From positions 1 to 24,291 of IMG/VR virus record IMGVR_UViG_3300033996_001201: a stretch of 24,291 nt of DNA, one strand, 5' to 3'. Source of the DNA: a virus. The notes beneath the pieces are model-generated. The model was given only the letters and a program-made list of their open reading frames with translations. It was not told where the DNA came from and searched no databases. Of the stretch, positions 7,248 through 13,831 are shown piece after piece. How positions within the stretch are numbered: position 1 is the stretch's first letter; every line of letters begins with the position of its first letter. The position numbers were made by a program, and so were the translations under genes.

Positions 7248-8279
7248 ATGTCACCAATTATTTCAACATTGGCAAACGCCTCTGCGCGTGGGTATCGTAG
7301 CTTTGCAGCGGCTTTAGTTTCTTACATAGCAGTTTCTCATACAGGCGGGTCTAATGTTTCGGCATATCCTTGGTTGCCAGGCTTTGGAACTAAATATGCA
7401 AACCCAGCAACAGCGCCCACAGGTACAGGATTGAACCTCACTTTTAAGCCTCAAGGTGATGCAATTGCTGTTGCTCATGCTGCTCCACCTGCCGTGAGCG
7501 CATATCCTTGGTCACCAGGTTTTGGAACTAAATATGCAGACCCAGCAACATTACCGACAGGCACAGGTTGGAGTGTTAAGTTTAGACCTCAAGGTGATGC
7601 AATTGCAGTTTCTAGTGCAACAAGTCCTTATGTTGCAGGGTATCCTTGGTCATCAGGTTTTGGAACTAAATACGCAAACCCTGCAACGCTGCCTGGCAAT
7701 GTCGGTTATGATTTAGCATTTAAGCCTCAAGGTGATGCAATTGCTGTTGCTCACTATATTTCTCCCAATATCACCGCATATCCTTGGTCATCAGGTTTTG
7801 GAACTAAATATGCAAACCCTGCAACGCTACCTGCTGGAACAGGTTGGGGTGTTAGTTTTAGTCCTTCGGGTAATGCGATTGCTGTTGGACACGCAAGTTC
7901 TCCTTATCTCACCGCATATCCTTGGTCATCAGGTTTTGGAACTAAGTATGCAAACCCAGCAACAATACCTGCCGGGGAAGGCAAACGAGTCGCATTCAAA
8001 CCTCAAGGTGATGTCATTGCTGTTGCACACGCAAATTCTCCTTACCTAACCGCATACCCTTGGTCATCAGGCTTCGGAACTAAATACGCAAACCCAGCAA
8101 CATTGCCGACAGGTACGGGTTGGGGTGTTAACTTCAGCCCTTCAGGTGAGGCAATCGCGGTTGCTCATGGAACTACTCCATTTGTCACGGCTTATCCTTG
8201 GTCATCAGGCTTTGGAACTAAATATGCAAACCCGGCAACGCTGCCTTCAAATAATGGATATGGCGTTGCTTTCATCTAA
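7248..8279 (+). CDS. Seven-repeat beta-propeller tail protein (WD40-like)
   Basis: A 343-aa protein consisting of a 26-residue N-terminal segment (MSPIISTLANASARGYRSFA) followed by seven tandem 46-residue repeats. Each repeat contains IAVAH, AYPWSSGFGTKYANPATLP and a V-x-F-x-P-x-G-[DEN]-A element, the last typical of WD40/YVTN-like propeller strands. The seventh repeat stops five residues short (ending GYGVAFI), so the N-terminal segment could complete the last blade and close a seven-bladed ring. I chose ATG 7248, 4 nt after AGGGGG; a TTG at 7245 lies too close to that site. As part of the tail operon it is probably a receptor-binding or glycan-binding tip protein. The closed seven-blade fold is inference from repeat number. 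Confidence 0.8.
   Translation: MSPIISTLANASARGYRSFAAALVSYIAVSHTGGSNVSAYPWLPGFGTKYANPATAPTGTGLNLTFKPQGDAIAVAHAAPPAVSAYPWSPGFGTKYADPATLPTGTGWSVKFRPQGDAIAVSSATSPYVAGYPWSSGFGTKYANPATLPGNVGYDLAFKPQGDAIAVAHYISPNITAYPWSSGFGTKYANPATLPAGTGWGVSFSPSGNAIAVGHASSPYLTAYPWSSGFGTKYANPATIPAGEGKRVAFKPQGDVIAVAHANSPYLTAYPWSSGFGTKYANPATLPTGTGWGVNFSPSGEAIAVAHGTTPFVTAYPWSSGFGTKYANPATLPSNNGYGVAFI
7326..8276 (+). repeat. Seven 138-bp tandem repeats in the propeller gene
   Basis: Units begin at 7326, 7464, 7602, 7740, 7878, 8016 and 8154, always 138 bp apart with no insertion or deletion. The seventh is shortened (123 bp to the stop). The DNA of the AYPWSSGFGTKYANPATLP block is nearly identical between units, while the bases coding for residues around H-x-x-S-P and the T-G-x-G-W segment vary. 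High DNA identity makes unequal recombination between units likely. Confidence 0.92.
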
Positions 8280-8297
8280 CTAAAAGGAGCAAGACAA

Positions 8298-8594
8298 ATG
8301 ACAGAACAAACACAGGTGACACCTCTACAAGCAAGAATTGCTGAAGTGGCACAATACGAGGCAAATATCGCCCTGTATGAAAGCATCTTGCAAACTTTGC
8401 CGACAGAGTGGCCTGAAAGATTATTGGAACACCGAGGTTCAAAGAATCAGCACGACAGCATTGCAGGTGTTGAAAGCGCCGATGTTGAACTGTTGTCAAA
8501 ACTTTGGTACGCAGATGAGTGTTCTAAAGCTATCAAGACAGAAACCTTGGAAATGATCAAATCAAAAGCAATTTTGAATGTGTTGCAGTCTTAA
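8298..8594 (+). CDS. 98-aa protein of unknown function at the end of the tail operon
   Basis: Strong ribosome binding site (AAAAGGAG) before ATG. The protein is helical and charged, with an opening coiled-coil-like region (LQARIAEVAQYEANIALYES), a conserved-looking middle WPERLLEHRG and a second helix pair ELLSKLWYADECSKAI. No domain is recognised. As the last gene of the plus-strand tail operon it may be a fibre assembly factor or fibre-associated protein, but this is position only. It converges on the minus-strand sulfotransferase: the two stop codons overlap (8591-8594) with no terminator between them. Confidence 0.6.
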   Translation: MTEQTQVTPLQARIAEVAQYEANIALYESILQTLPTEWPERLLEHRGSKNQHDSIAGVESADVELLSKLWYADECSKAIKTETLEMIKSKAILNVLQS

Positions 8595-9421
8595 ACAAAA
8601 TCTTTGATCCCATTGGGGAAGATAAAATCTAAGGCGTGACCATATTTTTTGTGTACATATTCGGACAGGATAGATGTATCAGTTTTGCTCGCATCTATCT
8701 TGGGCCGTATTTTGTGCATATTAGGAATGCCAAAAATTTTGCTTTCATTAGGCATTAGAGTCCAACTTAGATTTTCAAACTTGTGTTGGAATGCAGGTAT
8801 ATCAAGGAATTCATAAATGGCTTGAATGACTTTTTCAGGTTTTGATATTAGGTCAGCATAAGCAACAAAATGAAATTTGCCTTGATGTCTTGGATCAAGC
8901 GATGATGCCAATGAATAAATGTTGTTTTCAATATGATGATTGGCAGCCATCATTGCATCACAACGAGCATCATTTTGTGGCCTGAATTGACTCACAGGAT
9001 AATCGGGAACAAATTTATCAATGAAGTTGTCAGGGTTTTTATCAGCCAAATGCACAAAAGATGCAAGGACTTCAAGAATTGGTCTAACAGGACAAATGAT
9101 TTTGACCTTATCGGCAAAGAGTTCTGCAACCTCTATGTTCTCAGCAGTTCCCCAATTGCGATTCTTGTCAATTATGTATGGCTTATCAATGTGTTCATAG
9201 AAGGCATGAGGCAACTTTGCCATGATGTTTTGATAACCTTCAGGGGCAAACCCTGCGTGATAAGACTCTGAAACCTGCGAAGTCTTGTAAAGTGAAAGAA
9301 TCAAAAAACTTGTGTCAGCCGAAGGTGTGACATAAATATCAGGATTTTGATTTAAGATTGCAGAAAGTAGGGTGCTTCCTGACCGTGGGAGTCCTGCCAT
9401 AAAAAAGAAAGTTTTATCCAT
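8591..9421 (-). CDS. PAPS-dependent sulfotransferase
   Basis: A 276-aa protein predicted to transfer sulfate from 3'-phosphoadenosine-5'-phosphosulfate to a hydroxyl or amine acceptor. The N-terminus carries the 5'-phosphosulfate binding loop FMAGLPRSGSTLLSAIL (residues about 7-23). The middle segment ICPVRPILEVLASFVH fits the 3'-phosphate binding region, normally with the pattern R-x-P...S. There is no signal peptide or membrane anchor, so it acts in the host cytoplasm. It is the only minus-strand gene within the late region and has its own leaderless-looking promoter, suggesting independent expression like a moron. A matching donor-making enzyme lies at 18470-19231. The acceptor is unknown: host surface glycan, lipid or a virion component are all possible. 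Confidence 0.82.
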   Translation of the reverse strand: MDKTFFFMAGLPRSGSTLLSAILNQNPDIYVTPSADTSFLILSLYKTSQVSESYHAGFAPEGYQNIMAKLPHAFYEHIDKPYIIDKNRNWGTAENIEVAELFADKVKIICPVRPILEVLASFVHLADKNPDNFIDKFVPDYPVSQFRPQNDARCDAMMAANHHIENNIYSLASSLDPRHQGKFHFVAYADLISKPEKVIQAIYEFLDIPAFQHKFENLSWTLMPNESKIFGIPNMHKIRPKIDASKTDTSILSEYVHKKYGHALDFIFPNGIKDFV

Positions 9422-9427
9422 ATTTTG

Positions 9428-9457
9428 ATTTTAACAGCCAACACCCCCACAAATCAA
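9428..9457 (-). promoter_or_regulatory. Candidate leaderless promoter of the sulfotransferase gene
   Basis: On the minus strand, TTGATT (9457-9452) and TAAAAT (9433-9428) are separated by 18 nt, and the -10 box ends 6 nt before the ATG at 9421. There is no ribosome binding site. This geometry puts the transcription start at or next to the A of ATG, as in the many leaderless actinobacterial transcripts. The -35 box overlaps the ribosome binding site of the divergent plus-strand gene. Confidence 0.5.
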
Positions 9458-9465
9458 GGAGCAAC

Positions 9466-9720
9466 ATGCGAACTTCCCAAGTGACGGTTACAACCTCACC
9501 AACAAAGATCGTTGGAACAGGCAACATCATTCGTGAAGTTCACATTCACAATGTTCATGGAGACATCTACATCGGCGGAGATAACACAGTCAGCACCACA
9601 AATGGTGTCCTTGTTGAAACAAAGGCACACGATGTGATGCACCTACCTGCAACGGCTGAGGTGTGGGCGGTAACGCCAGCCAACACCGCCGTTGTTTATG
9701 TTTTGGAAGTCAATCAATGA
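9466..9720 (+). CDS. Small beta-rich protein, conserved in actinophages, function unknown
   Basis: An 84-aa protein preceded by AAGGAG. It has the pattern V-T-T-S-P-T-K-I-V followed by VHIHNVHGDIYIGGDNTVST and an end with WAVTPANTAVVYVLEVNQ, predicted to be all beta strands. Proteins of this type are frequent in phages of actinobacteria, between tail and lysis genes, and are probably small virion or tail-surface proteins; I know no demonstrated function. Its stop overlaps the ATG of the following membrane protein gene (ATGA), so it begins the lysis cluster transcript. Confidence 0.55.
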   Translation: MRTSQVTVTTSPTKIVGTGNIIREVHIHNVHGDIYIGGDNTVSTTNGVLVETKAHDVMHLPATAEVWAVTPANTAVVYVLEVNQ

Positions 9721-9920
9721 CGGCACAAGATTGGGCTGCTCTCGCCGTTGCGCTCATCACCATTGTTGGAGCATTTGCAACAGCGGTGCGATGGTTGGTC
9801 AAGCATTACTTGGCAGAGTTGAAGCCAAATTCAGGATCAAGTTTGAAAGATTCCGTTGCACGATTGGAGCGACAAGTTGAAGAGATATATCGCATTCTTC
9901 TTACTCGCTCTGACTCTTAG
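9717..9920 (+). CDS. Small membrane protein with coiled coil (holin/spanin-like)
   Basis: A 67-aa protein from the ATG at 9717 that overlaps the previous stop. It has one hydrophobic segment (WAALAVALITIVGAFATAVRWLV, residues about 6-28), then a basic linker and a short coiled coil (LKDSVARLERQVEEIYRIL). The N-out or N-in topology is not obvious. The arrangement recalls small actinophage holin-associated proteins, and also the Rz-type i-spanin plan (one membrane helix plus coiled coil). The last 44 bases are overlapped in another frame by the lipoprotein gene that follows, a layout resembling Rz/Rz1. Function is likely in lysis, from context. Confidence 0.6.
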   Translation: MTAQDWAALAVALITIVGAFATAVRWLVKHYLAELKPNSGSSLKDSVARLERQVEEIYRILLTRSDS

Positions 9921-10065
9921 CGGTTGCAGTTATCAAGGTTGGGTTCGCTACCCATGCCAAGAGTTTGAAAATTGGGGAAAACCCGAATGCAACAAACCGC
10001 AATGCGAAATCACAGGAACCTGCACCTCTGACCTACTTCCGGAGATATTCGATGAAACGCCGTGA
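9877..10065 (+). CDS. Small phage lipoprotein overlapping the upstream membrane gene
   Basis: A 62-aa protein starting at TTG 9877, seven nt after GGAG (9866-9869). That start gives a compact lipoprotein signal peptide, MKRYIAFFLLALTLSGCS, with lipobox L-S-G-C at residues 14-17; a TTG at 9856 would place charged residues ahead of it and has no ribosome binding site. The mature part is small and Cys-rich (RYPCQEFENWGKPECNKPQC, then ITGTC). It should be exported and anchored to the outer face of the cytoplasmic membrane. It overlaps the coiled-coil membrane protein gene by 44 nt. Possible roles are lysis (o-spanin-like) or superinfection exclusion; neither is shown. Confidence 0.65.
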   Translation: MKRYIAFFLLALTLSGCSYQGWVRYPCQEFENWGKPECNKPQCEITGTCTSDLLPEIFDETP

Positions 10066-10333
10066 CAGATACACACCCGAAGAATTACACGCTCGCCTGA
10101 TTGTTTCCATTGGCATCATCTTGGCAATCGTCTTTGCAGGATCGGTTTTCTCACTCCTGTGGGCGCTTGTATTTGTAACGCAACCAATGAAGCAAGCACC
10201 CAACGATGCAGCCTTCATTGATCTCGTGGCAACATTGACGGTATTTCTCACAGGAACTTTGGCAGGGATTGTCTCTGCAAATGGATTGAAGTCAAAACCA
10301 AAACAAGGGGAACAAAATGTCAGCACAACTTAA
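10052..10333 (+). CDS. Two-helix membrane protein, candidate holin
   Basis: A 93-aa protein from ATG 10052, with GGAG seven nt upstream. N-terminal basic segment (MKRRDRYTPEELHAR), then a hydrophobic helix (LIVSIGIILAIVFAGSVFSL, extending to about residue 42), a short polar loop with QPMKQAPNDAAF, a second helix (LVATLTVFLTGTLAGIVSA) and a basic tail. Size, two helices and position directly upstream of the endolysin gene fit a class II holin. The 3' end overlaps the endolysin start by 17 nt. Another holin-like gene follows the endolysin, so which of the small membrane proteins forms the hole is undecided. Confidence 0.6.
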   Translation: MKRRDRYTPEELHARLIVSIGIILAIVFAGSVFSLLWALVFVTQPMKQAPNDAAFIDLVATLTVFLTGTLAGIVSANGLKSKPKQGEQNVSTT

Positions 10334-10817
10334 AGCATTTCTTGATGTAGCTCGTGGCGAAGAGGGTTTTATTGAAGGCCCTGCCGATAATCAAACTCAC
10401 TATCAAAAGGCAAACCAACCTTGGTGTGGAGCCTTTGTCAATTGGGTGGCAAAGCAAGCAGGGGTGAAGATTCCCAACTGCACCTTTACCCCGTCAGGGG
10501 CAGAGGCGTTCCAAGCCAAGGGCAAGTGGCAAGATGCCGAAAGCGCCACGCCCGCGCCAGGTGACATCGTGTTCTTTGATTTCCCATCAGATAATCTTGA
10601 CCGGATTTCTCATGTTGGCATCGTCTTGCAGGTTCGAGATGATGGAACTGTCGTGACAATCGAGGGCAACACGGCACCTGATAAGAAGGGCGATCAACGC
10701 AACGGTGGGCAAGTATGCCGTAAGGTTCGCGCCTATAAGAAGAAAAATCGTGGGAAATTACAACCATCCTTGCCCGTGTTCATCGTTGGATTCGGCAAGC
10801 CTACTTTTAAGGAGTAA
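10317..10817 (+). CDS. CHAP-domain endolysin
   Basis: A 166-aa protein that is essentially one CHAP (Cys/His amidohydrolase-peptidase) domain, predicted to cut peptide or amide bonds of host peptidoglycan. Catalytic residues are visible as C37 (QPWCGAFVNWVAKQAG), H99 (RISHVGIVLQV) and the third-position E116/N118 (IEGNTA). There is no signal peptide, so release through a holin is expected. There is no separate cell-wall binding domain, although the basic tail (RAYKKKNRGKLQ) may help wall binding. ATG follows AAGGGGAAC. It sits between two small membrane protein genes in the lysis cluster. Confidence 0.85.
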   Translation: MSAQLKAFLDVARGEEGFIEGPADNQTHYQKANQPWCGAFVNWVAKQAGVKIPNCTFTPSGAEAFQAKGKWQDAESATPAPGDIVFFDFPSDNLDRISHVGIVLQVRDDGTVVTIEGNTAPDKKGDQRNGGQVCRKVRAYKKKNRGKLQPSLPVFIVGFGKPTFKE

Positions 10818-10819
10818 AG

Positions 10820-11017
10820 ATGTTTGATGCAGTCAAAATTCAAGCAATTGTTATGACCTACCTTCGGGCAGGTGCAGCGGCAGTTTTAGCTCTCTATCTT
10901 GCAAACCCAAATCAGCCTTTGAAGAACTACCTTTTTGCAGGTGTGGCAGCAGTTGCCGGCCCTGTAATGAAGGCACTTGATCCAAAGGCAACAGAATTTG
11001 GCAAAGGTAGCAAGTAA
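10820..11017 (+). CDS. Small membrane protein, holin-like
   Basis: A 65-aa protein with AAGGAG before ATG, two nt after the endolysin stop. It has two hydrophobic segments (YLRAGAAAVLALYLA and YLFAGVAAVAGPVMKAL) and a hydrophilic tail DPKATEFGKGSK. Proteins of this form (MTYLRAGAA...GPV.K.LDP...FG.GSK) are widespread next to endolysins in actinophages and are often called holins. It is probably part of the holin system together with the 93-aa protein, but no experiment is known to me. Confidence 0.6.
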   Translation: MFDAVKIQAIVMTYLRAGAAAVLALYLANPNQPLKNYLFAGVAAVAGPVMKALDPKATEFGKGSK

Positions 11018-11020
11018 AAA

Positions 11021-11290
11021 ATGAACCGGGGGGAAATCTTAGATGAGGCCAAGCGCCTCACACATACTGATCGTCAAAAAAACTATGGATCACCGTATGT
11101 AAATCACAAGCGCATCGCCGACCTGTGGAGTGTGTATCTTGAAACCGAGATAACACCTTCACAGGTCGCTTTGTGTTTATGCCTTGTCAAAATAGCTCGA
11201 TTGATTGAGACACCTGACCACGAGGATTCATTTGTAGACTTGGCAGCATATGCCGCAATAGCAGGGGAGATTGAATCACAATGGAAATGA
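11021..11290 (+). CDS. DUF6378 family protein
   Basis: An 89-aa helical protein with the hallmark ILDEAKRLTHTDRQKNYGSP, then NHKRIADLWSVYLETEITPS and IARLIETPDHEDSFVDLAAY, matching a family of small phage proteins known as DUF6378. The spacing of acidic and His residues in helices (E...H...D/E...D) resembles all-alpha NTP pyrophosphohydrolases, but no such activity is established, so this is a hint only. ATG is preceded by GGGGG-free AAAAA-rich sequence, so initiation may rely on coupling to the previous gene 3 nt upstream. The stop overlaps the start of the glycosyltransferase. Confidence 0.75.
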   Translation: MNRGEILDEAKRLTHTDRQKNYGSPYVNHKRIADLWSVYLETEITPSQVALCLCLVKIARLIETPDHEDSFVDLAAYAAIAGEIESQWK

Positions 11291-11949
11291 TCACACTTGT
11301 TCCAACCCGTGGCAGACCACAAAATGCCGTTGAATTACTTGCTGCTCACGATGACCTGTCATCTGCATCACAGTTGCTTTTTATTGTTGATTATGACGAT
11401 CCCAAGGGTGATGAATATGTCTTTGAATTAGGCGATGACTATGTAATCACCTGCAATAATGAGTCACGCGGTATGGCAAAGCCACTCAATTATGTGGCGC
11501 ACAAATATGCCGACAAATACAAGTATTTCGCCTTCTTGGGCGATGACCACCGCCCACGCACCGCCGATTGGGATGCAAAACTGATCGAGGCGTTGCAACA
11601 GGCACCGTCACTTGCCTACGGCAATGATCTACTTCAAGGCAAGCGCCTTCCAACGATGGTTGCGATGACATCAGATATTGTCAGCGCCCTTCAAGGAATG
11701 GTGCCGCCGAATATGAAGCATCTCTACCTTGACAACTTTTGGAAGAAATTGGGCGAGGATTTAGGCTCTCTGCATTATCTTGATGATGTCATTGTTGAGC
11801 ATATGCATCCCGTGGCAGGAAAGGCAGCGTGGGATGAAGGGTATGTGGCAGTCAATGCACAAGAAGTTTATTCTGCCGATGCTCTTGCGTACAAGAATTA
11901 CATTGAATCCGAAGCCTATGAAGTCTTGCTGAAGAAACTGCGCCGATGA
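11281..11949 (+). CDS. GT-A type glycosyltransferase (family 2-like)
   Basis: A 222-aa protein with the N-terminal pattern ITLVPTRGRPQNAVELLAAH typical of GT-A glycosyltransferases. It has an acidic Rossmann-like strand (LLFIVDYDDPKGDEY), the segment ESRGMAKPLNYVAHKYADKY, and the metal/nucleotide binding motif FLGDDHRPRTADWD around residues 81-95. It likely transfers a sugar from an NDP-sugar to a glycan or protein in the cytoplasm; no membrane segment is present. Start at ATG 11281 overlaps the DUF6378 stop; ATG 11287 is possible. The gene overlaps the next glycosyltransferase by four nt (ATGA), so both belong to one glycan-modifying cassette with the epimerase. Confidence 0.78.
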   Translation: MEMITLVPTRGRPQNAVELLAAHDDLSSASQLLFIVDYDDPKGDEYVFELGDDYVITCNNESRGMAKPLNYVAHKYADKYKYFAFLGDDHRPRTADWDAKLIEALQQAPSLAYGNDLLQGKRLPTMVAMTSDIVSALQGMVPPNMKHLYLDNFWKKLGEDLGSLHYLDDVIVEHMHPVAGKAAWDEGYVAVNAQEVYSADALAYKNYIESEAYEVLLKKLRR

Positions 11950-12671
11950 AACAGGCAATTGCATTCTCACTTTATGGGTCAGATTTGCGGTACTCGGTTG
12001 GTGCAATCAAGAACGCCATCATCGCCCAACAGATTTTGGATGATGAATACGAGTTGGTCTTTTTCGTAGGGGCATCGGTTCCACCCTGGGTGATTTCAAC
12101 CTTGAATCTGTTCAGCAATGTGCGAATCATTCAAACAGATGCACCCGAAGATCACACCGCCAAGTTGTGGCGCTTTCTTGCTTGTGAGCTAGATTACGAC
12201 ATCGTTGCCTTCCGCGATGCCGATGCTCGCCTGTCTTTGCGTGAGTTGAACGCCCACGAGCAGTTCCTTGAGTCAGGTCTTGATGCTCACATCATGAAAG
12301 ACCACCCAACGGGTCACAATTACCCCATCAATGCAGGTATGTTCACAGTTCGGTGCGCCTTATTTAAGGACATCCGTGCCCTGATTGAGTCGGTTGAGAT
12401 TTCAGACTATTACACCCAAGATCAAGACTTCTTGCGAAATATGATTTACCCAAGAATCCAATTTTCCTGCTTTGTCCATGACGAGTTCTATGACACCCAA
12501 GTTGAGGGCAAGTCAGTTCGCAAGCCTTACCTGCTCGACCCTGCCAACCCCATCAGTCACATTGGCGCAGCCCTTGATGAGAATGATAAGTTCATCTTTG
12601 CTGTGGATCAACAAAAGTCTGTCTTGTTGACGGGTGCTGATAGATACGAATATGAATGGGAGATGGAATGA
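11946..12671 (+). CDS. Second glycosyltransferase, GT-A fold (GT8-like)
   Basis: A 241-aa protein beginning MKQAIAFSLYGSDLRYSVGA, a typical sugar-binding start. It carries a YDIVAFRDADARLS segment whose D-A-D is the expected D-x-D metal site, followed by MKDHPTGHNYPINAGMFTVR, in which the P-I-N-A-G-M-F element resembles the acceptor-side motif of GT8-like enzymes. An additional VHDEFYDTQ and H-I-G-A region may complete the active site. No transmembrane helix is seen. It is coupled to its neighbours by four-base overlaps on both sides, suggesting equal dosage with the first glycosyltransferase and the epimerase. Confidence 0.75.
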   Translation: MKQAIAFSLYGSDLRYSVGAIKNAIIAQQILDDEYELVFFVGASVPPWVISTLNLFSNVRIIQTDAPEDHTAKLWRFLACELDYDIVAFRDADARLSLRELNAHEQFLESGLDAHIMKDHPTGHNYPINAGMFTVRCALFKDIRALIESVEISDYYTQDQDFLRNMIYPRIQFSCFVHDEFYDTQVEGKSVRKPYLLDPANPISHIGAALDENDKFIFAVDQQKSVLLTGADRYEYEWEME

Positions 12672-13531
12672 AAATTCTTATCACAGGTGATGCAGGATTT
12701 GTCGGGCGTGCTTTTCACCGCGCACTTGATGGCAAGAATCACGAGATTACAGGCATTGATTTGGTCAATGGCAAAGAGGTTCGACACTTCTTTGCAACAG
12801 ATTCGACTCAGTTTGATGTGGTGATTCATCTCGCGGCAATTGTCGGTGGGCGAATGACCATTGAGGGAAACCCATTGTCAGTTGCCTCTGACCTTGCCAT
12901 TGATGCAGACATGTTCCAATGGGCACTCCGTACTCGCCCGAAGCACATTGTCTATTTCTCCTCATCTGCTGCATATCCAATCTTCTTGCAGAAACTTGCC
13001 TACCAACAAAAACTGCGTGAAATTGACATCAATCTTGAACACATCCGAACACCTGACTTCACCTATGGTTGGGCAAAGTTATCGGGTGAAATGCTCGCCT
13101 CTTATGCAAGAGCTGAAGGTTTGCGAGTAAGTGTTCTTCGACCATTTAGCGGATACGGTTCAGATCAAGCACTTGACTACCCATTCCCATCCTTTATTGA
13201 ACGAGCAAAGCGCAAGGCAGACCCATTTGAAGTGTGGGGCGCAGGAACTCAGGTTCGCGATTTTGTTCACATTGATGATGTGGTTCAGGCAACCTTTGCA
13301 GCCGTGACCAACAATGTTTCCACCATGAACATCTGTTCAGGCAGACCAACCTCATTCATTGAGTTGGCAGAGATGGTGATGTTGCAAGCAGGTTATCTTG
13401 CACCTATAAAGACCAATCTTGATGCACCTGTGGGTGTTGAATACCGAGTGGGCGATCCATCTCGGATGTTGGCAGTTTATGAACCAAAAATCTCCCTCGA
13501 AGAAGGCATTGCTCGCGCACTTGCCTCATAA
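12668..13531 (+). CDS. NAD-dependent sugar epimerase/dehydratase (extended SDR)
   Basis: A 287-aa protein with the Rossmann cofactor motif MKILITGDAGFVGRAFHRAL (G-x-x-G-x-x-G), a VVIHLAAIVGG strand, the catalytic Ser region VYFSSSAAYP and the Y-x-x-x-K pair in FTYGWAKLSGEMLA, as in UDP-glucose 4-epimerases and GDP-fucose synthases. LRPFSGYGSDQ, FEVWGAGTQVRDFVHIDDVV and NICSGRP are standard sugar-nucleotide epimerase blocks. It probably makes the NDP-sugar used by the two upstream glycosyltransferases. I chose ATG 12668 because it overlaps the previous stop and starts right at the cofactor strand. Exact substrate is not predictable. The transcript ends at the terminator directly after it. Confidence 0.85.
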   Translation: MKILITGDAGFVGRAFHRALDGKNHEITGIDLVNGKEVRHFFATDSTQFDVVIHLAAIVGGRMTIEGNPLSVASDLAIDADMFQWALRTRPKHIVYFSSSAAYPIFLQKLAYQQKLREIDINLEHIRTPDFTYGWAKLSGEMLASYARAEGLRVSVLRPFSGYGSDQALDYPFPSFIERAKRKADPFEVWGAGTQVRDFVHIDDVVQATFAAVTNNVSTMNICSGRPTSFIELAEMVMLQAGYLAPIKTNLDAPVGVEYRVGDPSRMLAVYEPKISLEEGIARALAS

Positions 13532-13578
13532 AGAAATCCCCTTCACCATTGGTCGGTCATGGTGAAGGGGATTTCTTT
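13530..13578. terminator. Strong bidirectional intrinsic terminator
   Basis: A perfect 20-bp inverted repeat (13530-13549 with 13559-13578) with a 9-nt loop. The arms read AAAGAAATCCCCTTCACCAT and its complement, with a GC-rich core flanked by A on the left and T on the right (ATTTCTTT then GTCATTTTC), so it can work in both directions. It separates the plus-strand glycosylation cassette from the convergent minus-strand operon ending at 13586. Confidence 0.92.
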
Positions 13579-13585
13579 GTCATTT

Positions 13586-13831
13586 TCACAGAATGTCTGA
13601 TGGGTATTTGATTCCTTTCAGTTCCTTCTTGATGTGATGATTGATTGCAAGTGCGATGAAGATTTTTGGAACTTCAACTTCAGCTTTTGATCGCTTGGGC
13701 AGTAAAAGAAGCGGTATCAATACCCAAAAGCCAAAGAAAAAGGCAGAGATTGACCACATCGCAAATCTTCTTCCACGACCCATTGCAATGAGTGCCACAA
13801 TGGGAACTGCAAGAACATTCATCCAACTCAT
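13586..13831 (-). CDS. Two-helix membrane protein, last gene of the minus-strand operon
   Basis: An 81-aa protein with two hydrophobic segments (VLAVPIVALIAMG and FAMWSISAFFFGFWVLIPLL, continuing LLLP) and a basic cytoplasmic-type tail (KRSKAEVEVP, then INHHIKKELKG). I chose ATG 13831, whose start overlaps the primase-polymerase stop (ATGA) and which has GGAG five nt upstream; a GTG at 13837 would lie inside that ribosome binding site. No family is recognised. It is co-transcribed with the primase-polymerase and ribbon-helix-helix genes, and could tie a replication or immunity function to the membrane, but that is speculation. Confidence 0.65.
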   Translation of the reverse strand: MSWMNVLAVPIVALIAMGRGRRFAMWSISAFFFGFWVLIPLLLLPKRSKAEVEVPKIFIALAINHHIKKELKGIKYPSDIL

